Part shown: in pieces, positions 10,860 to 22,400 of the stretch
Layout: every line of letters starts with the position of its first letter
Position numbering within the stretch: the first letter of the stretch is position 1
Assembly (NCBI GenBank): GCA_009667805.1
Contig: CM019065.1
Coordinates: forward strand, 19,120,611 to 19,184,610
Origin: Leptobrachium leishanense
Lineage: Eukaryota > Chordata > Amphibia > Anura > Megophryidae
Direction: 5' to 3'
Length of the DNA stretch: 64,000 nt
Program-made: the position numbers and the translations under genes
Notes under the pieces: model-generated
Told to the model about the DNA's origin: nothing
Database searches by the model: none
The model's input: the letters and a program-made list of their open reading frames with translations, nothing else

Positions 10860-11200
10860 AAAAAAAATGCTTTGTGGGAAAATAAAATCCTCTCCCAGGT
10901 ACTGAAATGGGGTTTCAACACCAAGGAACAAAAACCTCACCAAAGGCTGCAGGAAAAAAACAAACCCTGTCCTTGGTGCTGAAATAGGTTTCAGCACCAA
11001 GGACAGCACTGCCGAATGTAGGCGGACTGAAGAAAAAAAACACACTGCATTCGGCCGGGAAAAAAAATTCAGAATCAAAAATTTCGCTAAAAAAAGTTGA
11101 ATAAAAAAAAAATTAAAACAAAAATATTGTTTTCATTGAATCCTATGGGATTTTCCTGTCGAACTGAAACACTTCTCTATGTGACCATTTCTCTGCCGCG
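10860..11200. repeat. Interspersed repeat with GCACCAAGGACAG motifs
   Basis: Contains GTCCTTGGTGCTGAAATAGG and its mirrored partner TTTCAGCACCAAGGACAG, a short inverted pair. The same motif occurs at 26530 and 31760. The tail (11090-11200) matches the A/T core and GAATCCTATGGGATTT landmark of the TTATTCA/CCGAA family. Confidence 0.5.
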
Positions 11201-11284
11201 GTTCTGTGGTTTAACTATACAATTCATCTTTTTTCATGTAAAGTGTACCAGATTGTCCTGGCGTCGTCCAACAAATCCCATTCA

Positions 11285-11595
11285 GGCTGGGGTCCGACGA
11301 GGAGCCGAAGGAACATCTGTGAGAGTGGACGTTCCTTCCACTAGACGCCCTTCTGGCCGCATCGCTAAGCGCAGTTATTGCGCTCAGCGCTGCAAGGCTT
11401 GATCCTCCTATGGAGGATCGCGCTTTGCAGCCCCGTCAACGCAGGTCCTAGCGCATAGATGGGGAGGCTTGTTGCACAGACGCAGCATGATGGGCTCAGC
11501 GTGTGGCCGGCCCTGTCGCAGCGTCATAATGCTGCGACAGACGCCGGTAGGCACGTCAGTACCAACGCACATAGTGCGCTCGTCTGACCCCAGTC
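11285..11595. mobile_element. Harbinger-type MITE
   Basis: 311 bp with ends GGCTGGGGTCCGACGAG and CTCGTCTGACCCCAGTC, matching the ends of the Harbinger element at 27169-30356. It is flanked by a 3-bp duplication TCA. The interior (a CpG-rich palindromic stretch around 11390-11420) is not shared with the 426-bp MITEs, so it is a distinct subfamily. Confidence 0.7.
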
Positions 11596-12140
11596 TCAAA
11601 TGGAAAAGAAAGCTAGTCTGATGTAGATGCAAAAAATCGTCTGAAGTCGTCCAATGGAAGTCCGAGGCAGTGGATGAGGGCTGAATCTTCTGCATGTTGT
11701 GGGATTGGTCGGACGACGACAGACGATATCGGATAAACAATGACCCAATGGACGACCAGCCTATGTGTTCAATTACCTTTAATAGAAGTCCTTGGCTGAC
11801 AGGCTGGATGGAAAACAACTGAGGCTTCCTTTCTAAGTAGAAACCCTGGACTGGATAGCAAAGCAGAGGTGGCACAGGAAAGGTGCTGCAATGTTATATA
11901 ACAGAAGGAGCAGCTCTGACACAGGTCCTTTTGTGGCCCTTGCATGCTCCTGGCCAAGGATCCTAACACTCAGGTCTCTGGATTCTGTGGCCAGTTTTGA
12001 GGATTCTGAGGTAATCTGCTCTGCCTACAATGCATTTCTTGGCTATTTCCCTGCCTTTCTGCGGCTCTGACAGCTTTTGAATAAGAGAAAAACATGGATG
12101 ATAATGATTTGCTGTACCCTGTAAACTTATAGTGAGAAAA
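11596..12140. other. No recognised feature
   Basis: Unique-looking sequence with short ORFs only. No domain, splice-supported coding or terminal repeats seen. Confidence 0.4.
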
Positions 12141-12142
12141 AG

Positions 12143-12742
12143 AGAGGTTTGTGAGGGTTCTGGGAAAGAGCACCAGCACTAGTGGCCTGCTCTATGGCGA
12201 TTAAATAAAAGGTACACCTAAAGTGGACCAAACCAGCAGACAGAAGGACCACATCCAGTGTAAACCAAAAGAAAAATAGAAAACCAGTACACAACAAGAA
12301 AATGACAAAACATAACAGAACAAAACGAATACAGGCCTTCATGGACCCACTATGATGCATTTATCTTGTTGACTCTGTTTTTGATACCGTTGGTTTTGAG
12401 CGCTCGACACGGGTCGTTTATGTGGGTTGTATTATCCTATCTGGACCTAAACACTGTTCCAGTCCCTGGTGACCAAGTTACCCTGTATACTACCTATTTT
12501 CTTGCTTTTCTATTGCCACGGACATGTGAAGGCCTGTATTCCTACTTTTCCGGCTTCATTTTAATAGATACCGCAGGGGGATTCCTAGTCTCTACATCAT
12601 AGCGTAGCAAGCATCTTCGTTTTGTGCTTTTGTTATGTTTTGTCATTGTCTTGTTGAGTAGTGTTGCTCTATTTTTGTTTTGTTTTACACTGGATGTGAT
12701 CCTTCTGTCTGCTGGCTTGGTCCACTTTAGGTGTACCTATTA
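12143..12742. repeat. Inverted repeat with 280-bp spacer
   Basis: About 12210-12325 (GTACACCTAAAGTGGACCAA, ACATCCAGTGTAAACC) is mirrored at about 12610-12740 (TTGGTCCACTTTAGGTGTAC, TTTACACTGGATGTGATCC). GTTTGTGAGGGTTCTGG with CACTAGTGGCCTGC at about 12148-12193 recurs as a diverged direct copy at 13846-13887. Confidence 0.75.
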
Positions 12743-12744
12743 TC

Positions 12745-13095
12745 TATCAGGCTTATTCAGAGACATTTCGGTGCTCACCTGGTCACTGCACTTTGGCAAG
12801 TTCGATTCGCCGACCCTGCTGTGAAGCCCTCCGAACGAATTGAAAAACCAACGCAAAACGGCCGAATCAATCTGAAAAACCAGCGAATGCATCCAATGAT
12901 CCACCACAACACTGCCGAATCGATCCAAAAAAAGCTGGCCATCCACCGAGCAGACCGCCGACCAGCCGCTGGATAAAGCTGACAAGCCGCCAAATGGGTA
13001 AAAGAAAAGAAGCAACTTTTAAAAGGCATCTTCAAAAAACTACTGCATGACAATGTCTGGAAAAAATTTAAGGTGAAAAATTGCTGGTGGGCCAA
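12745..13095. mobile_element. TTATTCA/CCGAA family, partial copy b
   Basis: Begins GCTTATTCAGAGACATTTCG and runs through CCGACCCTGCTGTGAA, repeated CGAA motifs, GACAAGCCGCCAAATGGG and AATGTCTGGAAAAAAT, matching one half of the family. The other end is missing. Confidence 0.6.
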
Positions 13096-14844
13096 AAATG
13101 TCTTATAGAAGCGAATTTAGCCACAAAAAACAGGAATTGTTTAAGCGCTGGACTCACATATGGTTTTTATTTAAAGAAAGAGGTGTAATGGTTAAAGGGG
13201 TATGATACCTTTGTGGTGAGAATAAGCTGCTACTTTTAAAACCACCACCATATATTACTGTTGGCGATATCTGGTGGTTCTGGTGATAACCCGGTAAGTG
13301 GCGCCATTCCCTGCACATTTTCAATTTTGTATTATTTCATTTTTTCCCCATATGCATTTTATTTCTATATTGATTATAGCTAATTAAGTGGGAGGAGTCA
13401 AAAATACCATGATTGATTTTTTATACAAGATGTGGGTGGAGCCTTGCACCTCCATTCTCCAATTAAAAACGTCACTAGCCGCCACTGGATTAGGATCCAC
13501 CGACTTCGGGGTACTTTAACACACTGATGGGGTCCCGGTTCCAGCCTTACCTGCTCCCCTTCAGATAGTAAGGTATTGATTTCATAAGACTTTCCATATG
13601 GTGACAACGTGAATAAAAACACAATGCAGGAAACAGCAATAAAAGTGATGTAGTTGAACAGCTATGGTGGAGACAACACTAGGAAGCCCATTGACACCTA
13701 CATGGAGCGCTACGCAACTTCAGATGAAACTGTCTACGGTAAACTCCAGTGGACGTCCAATAAACAGTGATTTCACTGGATTTTCAATGTAGTTCATCCA
13801 TGAAATCTCCCGAAGTTAAACCATTGAGCAAAATAAAGGTTTATGAGGGTCCTGATAACAAGCAACAGCACTAGTGTCCTGCCCTATGGTCGGTCCCTGC
13901 TCAGGTCTCGTAAGGTTTCCACTTGTTGGTGCCATTACAGAGAAGACTATACCATATGCAACTACATGGAGGCTGCTATCACCAAGAAAGTGGCGACCAG
14001 GACTGAAATGTCAATGAGGTCTACTCTGCATGAAAACCACTGTACTTTCCTGGAATGTGGAGGCTATTAATGAGGGATGGCCAATTTGTGACTTTTTTTC
14101 TTAGAAATCATGTAGGCAGCCATCATACGGAATTCCCAGCTATCTTCTATTGAGTTCCGGACTCGCGGCTACCGCAGCTGCCCTCTTTTCTTGGATTTCT
14201 GCTCTTGAGTGAGGGACCTCCATTTCCACATCTGGCAGGTAATCGTATTAAATAATACATTTGCCGTGCCGGCTTGCAAGGCGGTCAACTCCCAACGCGG
14301 TGAAATCAACCATTATTACACCCCCCGATAGTCATTTGGATGCTAAGGATAATGTTATTAACCCCAAATTATCTATAGGGCATCTCATACTAGGAACAAT
14401 GCTGCGACCCTTCACTTACCCATAATGCACCTCATTAATAGTATAAATACTAAACTCAGCCTATGGTGTGGTTATGACCCTTGACAAAGACCTTCAGACC
14501 AAAATGTTGGGTCTTTATTACCCGGGACTGCTATCCCAATTAACTGCAGGATCCATTACATGGAAACATCCTGTGGACATAGCTATGAATTTTGAGGTAC
14601 CCTATGGATCTGGTTGTTAATTTATGTATTGTCATCTTGATTTTATTACGTGTATTCTCATTCTGGAATATATATCCTTGAATAAATTTATTTGATGGGC
14701 AATAATTTGAGGAGAAGGTTGCAAAGAGAGTTGGACAGTTGGAGGGTTAAATGAACCAATGTAAGATTGTGACACAAAGCATCATTGAGCAATAATTGTT
14801 TTCAAAAGCTATATAGTTAATAAAAAAGTTACATTTTTACCATG
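13096..14844. other. No recognised feature
   Basis: About 1.7 kb with short ORFs that lack domain or splice support. About 13840-13890 is a diverged copy of 12143-12195. No RNA gene recognised. Confidence 0.4.
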
Positions 14845-14852
14845 CTGTATTG

Positions 14853-15362
14853 CAGGGCTCAAAATGTCAAGTCCCAAGCTACTAACCAGGCCATAAGAGT
14901 TACTCGCCACCAGTTTCTCCACCTAACCCCTACCCAGCCCTTAACTCTGCCCCTAAACACACACCCTTAAATTATCTTATGAAATTACACTGTTAAAGGT
15001 TTTATTTAGAAGAAAGTTACAAAAATAACATTTGTACCCAGACATCAGACCCCGGATACATGTGTACCCAGACATCAGACCCCAGATACATGTATACCCA
15101 GTCATCAGACCCTAGTGTGAGTGGAGCGAGGAGGCAGGGAAGCTCCTTTCCACCCCCTGCCAGTGACAGAGACGAGCTTGGTCAGGTTAGGTAGCTGATC
15201 TCCACCACCGTGCAGCCTGGGGAAGGAGAGGCTACACGGTGGCACCGCTGGAATACGCAGCATGAAACAATTTATTGTGCTGCCTGTGTGTGCATTTCCA
15301 CTCGCCCTCACTTAATTTCCACTCACCAAATGCTAGTACGTGAGTGGAAAGTTTGAGCTCTG
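14853..15362. mobile_element. Non-autonomous hAT element with perfect 8-bp TSD
   Basis: 510 bp with ends CAGGGCTCAAAATG and AAGTTTGAGCTCTG, flanked by an identical 8-bp duplication CTGTATTG (14845-14852 and 15363-15370), diagnostic of hAT insertion. Inside are three tandem copies of a 30-bp unit (GTACCCAGACATCAGACCCC plus GGATACATGT) at 15034-15120. It lies just downstream of V2R gene 1. Confidence 0.92.
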
Positions 15363-15574
15363 CTGTATTGAATTTCATATTTCAAACCTGTTGCGTAAGT
15401 TGGTTATTTCACTGGAGAACCAGTAAGAGCACAATTCATACTGAACTAACTTAATAAATTAAGCCAAGTAATAACGCAAGCTAATAACGAGTCACTTAGT
15501 TATGTCTTGAAATGTAAATATATTTTTCAAATGTTTCAAAATAAAATTCAAATATTCATTAGTATATGTACATT

Positions 15575-16485
15575 TTATTTCAGGGTTTTGCTTTTCCCCA
15601 TGAGATGTTCCTTGGAGTTCATGTCTGGTCGGAAAACTATAATGAAACATTTAGGGGCAAACATACAGACCACCAGGGCCCAGCTGGATGACTGGATGGC
15701 AAAAATTTCCATGGCCACTGTGTACTTTCCTCGAGCACTGAGAGAAGCTGGAATATAGGACACCCAGACACTCAGGAAGGCCAACATGCTGAAGGTGATG
15801 AATTTGGCCTCGTTAAAGCTGTCCGGGAGTCTCCTTGCAAAGAAGGCAACCACAAAACTGGTAGTGGCCAGGAGACCAAGATATCCCAACATGAACCAAA
15901 AAGCAGTTGCTGAGTTCTCATTACATTCAACTATGATGAGATCAGGTTGGGTTTGGGTGTTATACTGAGTGAATGGGGGAGAGCGTGAAAGCCACACGAT
16001 GCACAGTATCAGCTGGAGGAAAGAGCACACATTGATGATCATGTAGGACACTCGAGGATTGGTCCATTTCTTTAGGTTGCTGCCTGGTCTTGTGGCCATG
16101 AACGCAAACACCACCATGATGGTTTTGGCCAAGATGCAGGAGACACAGATGGTGAATACCATGCCAAAAGCAGCCTGTCGAAGAAGACACTTCTCAGTTT
16201 GAGGATAACCAATGAAAGCTAAAGAGCTCAGGAAGCAGAGAGACAAAGATATCAAGAGGACACAACTTAAAGTGTAATTAGTGGCTCTGACAATGGGCGT
16301 GTTCTTGTAATGAACAAACAGACTGAGAATGGAGACTGGAATCACTGAGGAAGAAACACTTGTGGACGCAAGTGCCATGCCCAATGGCTCTTCATAGGAA
16401 AGATAGTCAACAGCTTTTGGAACGCATTGATCTTTTTGAGTGTTCGGCCACATGTCCCATGGACACTTAGTGCAGTCAACCGAAT
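15575..16485 (-). CDS. V2R gene 1 exon 6: seven-transmembrane domain
   Basis: 911 nt from TTTCAG|ATTCGG to the TAA. Holds the end of the cysteine domain (DCTKCPWDMW) and all seven membrane helices, with a short C-tail ending GKSKTLK. The longer ORF upstream of the acceptor is intronic. Confidence 0.95.
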
Positions 16486-19400
16486 CTGAAAAGCACAAGG
16501 TCAACAGATTAAACAAGGAAAGTGAACTCATCAATGAAATTGTTGGACGTCAGAAGAAATACAGTGAGTGCCTTTAGCTGACCATATGTATTAATCCACC
16601 ACATCAAAAATATTTTAGATTTTTTTCTCTCCTCAAAGAGCAATGTGAACCACTAATACATTGGTCAACTGGGCTGGCCACACGAAAACATATAATAACA
16701 TCACAAAAAATTATTTAGGGAAAAAAATTACATCTTAACAATTCATAGTTAACGTTTATCGGTTTGTCCTGAAATCTGCAAGTTCTAAAATTTATTTTTG
16801 CTTGTGGCTATTGATTCATACTGACCTGTTTGGTTGGAGATCTCCCCCTGGGCACATGGAGTGCATTGAAAGCAGCAGATTGGCTCTCCTCTTCTGGCTA
16901 CCTTCCTGAAACCAGGGGGACAACTTTTACTGCAAACAGAAAGAGGGACCTAACAGGAAAGAAATATGTGTTATGACTGGTGGTGGGACAGACCAGAGCA
17001 GGAATCAGTAATGACATATTTGAATGACTCTATAAAATTCTGCTGCTTCTGGAATTCCCCTCCAGTGAGTTTGTGTCCCATCCTTCATTATTAAATAGCA
17101 GCTGTACTTGCAGATATTTTAGATTTAGGGCATATAACTGTCTCTCACCACGTGTCCTCCTCTAGGCCAATGGACCAAGCTTGAGTTGACGCTGAAGATG
17201 TCTTCAGAAGATGCTGCAGTGTCATAGCTCCCCACCTTCACCAGTTTTATGACACCTTCAAGGGTTTGCTGCCAATTCACAATGTCATATACAGCTGGCG
17301 GGTCCCCGTTCTCATTGAAGAACACTTCCCTTTTGTTGCTGAGTTTCACTCGGACCTTCTTAAAATAGTGCAGGAGCTGCAGAGTATGAACCGCACATTT
17401 ATCCTGAGATAAACTAAATAACAAAAAGTAACATTCTCTTGTTGATATAATTATACAGACTGCAAAAACATTGAAATATTACACTTATTCTACATTATTG
17501 TGAAAGAAACCCCACAGGTAACTAGAAAAGGAAAATGGCCTCCATTGTACTAGGAAAGTGGACACCACCCATTTTTCAACCAAGGAAAGTGCTGGCTATG
17601 AAAACTGCCTCTTCTGGAATTTTACCAGGAACTCTTTTTTCAGAACAGCATTATTTTAGAATTTTGGCTATATCGGGTTTTTTCGATTTGAGATATTGCT
17701 GATATTATGAAACAAATATTGGTCGAAATTATTGGACATCATTATTTTTCGTCGATATTGGTCACCAAAATTTTCTTTGAAACACTTTCTGAATTAAATC
17801 CAGTCCTAAATGCTTTACCTGCCATGGATGGAAGTTCAATATAGTTGAACATTTTCCACCGAAGAATTGTCCACCCCAGTCCTTGCATTGGCTTAGGTCA
17901 TGCAGAGCTCGTGCTATAACATGAGCTGCAGTATAGAGATTGTAGGAAAACCTTAGACTGGACACATCGTTGTAGGTATTGTGTAGACTTTCTAAACGTT
18001 CGTCTCCTGTACACATGTTTCCGAGATTCCCTGATAACTGTGTCAAGTTTTTCTCGTCATGAAATTTGCATCCAAAAGCTTCTTCCCAAAAGAACTTGGC
18101 CCAGGTTAGCCCAGGTGTCCTGTACGGATGAATACTGTTAACGTATTCTTGAAATCCTTGGATGGTGGTGCTATGATAGGCAAAACCAATAGTACCAGTG
18201 AGAATGGAAGAGTATTTCTCCACCGACAACACATTTGAGATCGACCAAGCTTCACTGGCAACAAAGACTTTCCCCGTCACGTTCTGCCTCAACATTTCCT
18301 CCAGGATAGGGATTAGATAGACGTCTGTAGAGAAAGCCACTATAACCATGGCAGTCGAGCCCTTAATGACCTTTACTATGCGGTCAAATTGTCTGTAGAT
18401 TATGCTTCCATGGATAAATTCTGAAAAGGCCACACATGCTCCGGCTTTAACAATTTCCTGTTTGATGACCTGGATACCTTCCCGGCCATAATCATTATCA
18501 GGAGCAAGGAGTCCAATCCAGGTCCACCGGAAATGTAACACCAGTTGTGCCAGACCCACATACTGGAATTTATCACTTGGGACAGTCCTGAAGAAGGATG
18601 GGAACTGTGTCCGGTCACTCAACAGAGGACTTGTTGAGAAATAACTGACCTGTTAGATGATAGACATACCATAATCACAGAAGGTTTAGGAAACAAGATA
18701 AATAATTTAGATAATTTATTTATTATAAATAAACCGGGGGGGGGGGGCACTACATCACCTGCAGCATCATATATTTTATTTAACCTTGAATCGCTGGGAA
18801 CTCCGTAAAGTATTCTTTCCTCAGTAAGTGAGTTAATCGAATAAATGCAGACATTTTGTGTTTTATTATAGGACCTGTCATCAATGAGACACGTGACACT
18901 GTGGCGCTTAAAGGGATATGCATGTCTAGAAATATTTTTTTAAATTTACATTTATTCACTTTTATACCTATATAGGCAGACTAGAATAAATCAATAAAAG
19001 TTTTAAAAATGTATAATTTTTTTTTATTTTCTTGCTTTAGACTCTGTCGTTTCATCTTCTCTGGCGACGCCCCCCAGCTAGGGGTGTTTCTTCAGCTCCT
19101 ACGTCCTGAATATTCTCAGCCTCCTCCCGCCCAGTACTCTGCCCACTATTGCACCCATCAAAGCTTCACATGAACTACATTTCTTGCTCCATCTTTCCCA
19201 CAGCCCCCCTGCACCCCACTACTTCAAATACTCAGCTATGATCCTCACCTAGTGTGTCACCCCTCTGCTCTTAGATTGTGAGCTCTTGGGCAAGTGTGTT
19301 TTAACGTGTATGGACATTTGTTATTCTGCCTCTCCCATTGTACTGCGCTACGGAACTTGCTAGCGCTTTATAAATAACTGTGACTGTATGAACTAGCACA

Positions 19401-22400
19401 AGCTGTGCAGCTCAGGACCTCAGACTGGGGAAACCGACGAGCTGAATATTAGCGTCCCTGCAACTGTGAAAGCAAAAACACACTCACCCGCCGACTCGCT
19501 CACACACTCACCCACTGACTCGGTCCCACACTCACCCACCGACTCCCTCACACACTCACACACTGACTCTGTCCCACACTCACCCGCCGACTCCCTCACA
19601 CACTCACCCGCCGACTCGCTCACACACTCACCCGCTGACTCTGTCCCACACTCACCCGCCGACTCCCTCACACACTCACCCGCCGACTCACTCACACACT
19701 CACCCGCTGACTCACTCACACACACCCACTGACTCCCTCACACACTCACACTCTCTTACACAGACTCACCCACTGACTATCTCACTTGCACAATTTCTTG
19801 GTTTACATACTGGCTGTCTCACTCATACTCCCTCACACAGTCACTCCCTCTAACACTCTTTTTTGTGCTGTCTCTTGTGCGCGCTCTCTCTCTCTCACTG
19901 TACCTTTTCTTGTGCTTTCTCTGCTTTATATTTCTGTCTTTCACCCTTTACTGTTTCTTGCTGTGTCTCTGTGCTTTTCTTTGTTGTCTCTCTCTGCTGT
20001 CTCTTTTTCCCCATGTGTATGGATTTATCCTTCCCCGTCTAAACAGTAGCTGGGGGTGAAAGTTCAGCTTCGTCCTCCCCTCAGCTCACAATGCAGGAGG
20101 GAGGAGGAGCTACTCAGATGCACATGCTCAGTGCGTTTTTTATCTATACCTAGGGATATTCACTGATTGGTTAGCTCAAAGTGCCTCCTGAGGTGGGCAT
20201 GGAAAACGCCAAGAAAGAAAAGCAGGTAAATATGAAAAAAAGATCATATTTACTTGCTTTTTATGCTGGCTAAATGACACTACTGGCTCATTCCAAAGAT
20301 GTAGCTAGCAATGAGCCGAACACCCCCGTGTTCGGTTCGCATTTGAACTCGAACAATTTCAAAAGTTCGAGTTCGAACTCGAACACGAACCGAACTCAAT
20401 GCAAGTCAATGGGACTCGAAAGTTCAATTTTTAGAGTGCCCTCCAAGAGGGCATATATGCAAAATATTTGCCATAAAAGGTGTATGGGAGTCCGGGTAGT
20501 GCCCTGGGGGACAGGAAACAAGGACAAAAAGTTTTTTAAAAACAAACGTTTTTAAAGGAACAATGAGTTTTCCATGAAATAAAGGTTAAGAATAAAAACG
20601 AAAAATTCTTTCAAATATCGTGCCCATAACCTGCCCGTGAAGTGGTGGATTTGTACGATGTATAGAAACATTTAAAACCAAAAAAATGACATTTCAAATG
20701 ACGGTAAACGGTTTTCGTTTAATCTATTGATAAACAACTGCTTGGGGCCACAGCCTATATGAAAAGAGGAGACATTTTAGGACACGCAGAACAAGTTTAT
20801 TGATTTTTTGGCTAAATTATGGTGAAATTTATGCAGGCTTTGGATGAAAGTAACAATAGGTGCTTTAAAATTGGGCCTTTAGTGTCGGCAACAGTGCCGT
20901 CACACTGTAACCCCTCTGTGTTATTGTGGAAAAGTGCAGGGTTGGACCCTGCGGTCCAATATTAAAATGATATGAATCTGGTTTAGGCGTCAGTGGCATT
21001 GCACCCAAATATTTTACCTTTAGTGGCAGCAAGTGCCTTCACACCGTAACCCCTCTGTGGTATTGTGGAAGAGTGCAGTGGTGGACCCTGCAGTCCAATA
21101 TTAAAATGATATGAATCTGTATAGGCGTCAGTGGCAGTGCACCCAAATATTTTACCTTTAGGTGCAGCAAGTGCCTTCACACCATAACCCCTTTGTGGTA
21201 TTGTGGAAGAGTGCAATGGTGGAGGTTTTGGGAATGCAGAAGAGATCTCCGATCTATTCAGTTACGTCAGCATCAGGGGATTGATAGCTGCTGATCCAGG
21301 ACCTATTTCATTTTTATAAATGTCAGTCGGTCTGCAGAGTCGGTGGACAGACGCATTCTTTTGTCTGTGACAAAAACTCCAGCGGCACTGAACCTACTTT
21401 CAGAAAGCAAGCTGGATGAAGGACAAACGAGAGAAATCTCAATGTATTCTTCCTGGTAAAATCCTTTCTCCAAAAAAATAGTAGCTGCATAGTATATTGG
21501 CTAATTTCTAGACAGTGATCCAATCTCAACACCCAGTAAGCCAGTGGATCATCTGCTGTAAAGGTATCCAGGTCTGCCCTTGCCCCTTGGTAGTCCTGCA
21601 ACATACGGTGAAGACGCTGGCAATGGGTGCCTACATTTGACATCCTTGGACTAAAAAAAATTAAAAAGGCATCAGTCAAGCGGCCCCGGCCTTCACCGCT
21701 CTTCCTCTGATCATCCGCAGCCTCAGAAGCACCTGTGTCATCACTTGGTAACCTACCAGTGTCTGGAAAGGTGTTACACAAGTGTCGCTTTAGAGCATCC
21801 TCAAGTTGTTTCATCCTGTCCTCCCTCTGTACGGGCAGGATGAGCTCTGCAACTTTACCCTTGTATCGTGGATCAAGAAGGCTTGCCAACCAGTAATGAT
21901 CCCTCTCCTTGATAGCACGAATCCTGGGGTCCTTTAGCAGGCTTTCCAGGATAAGGGAGCCCATGCAGCGTAGGTTGGAGGTGGCATTAGGTCATCCTGG
22001 TCAATGAGGATGACCCCATCGTGCACTTCCTCCTCCCAGCCACGTACTAGTCCTTGGCTTTCTGGGCACACAAAACCCTCCCTTGAGGAATCCCCACCTT
22101 CAATGCCCCCACTACTTAAATATTCCTCCTCCTCCTCATCCTCCTCCTGTCTGATCTGAGGACCGGCAGGAATGCTGTCTGCGTAAAGACTGGGGCCTTG
22201 AGCAATAGGGAAGGCCTCCTCTTCTTCCCGCTGCTTTGCCTCTAGAGCCACATCTATAATTCCCTGCAGAGTGCGCTCCAGCAGGAACACTAAAGGAATT
22301 GCGTCACTGATGCATGCACTGTCCCTGCTCACCATCCTTGTTGCCTCCTCAAATGGTGACAGTACAGTGCATGCAACCTTGATCATCAGCCACTGCGGGG

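Noticed and set aside
16486..16534. Upstream extension of the 7TM ORF of V2R gene 1 as coding
   Set aside because: The TTTCAG acceptor and the matching exon in gene 2 place the exon start at 16485. The extension is intronic and not conserved.
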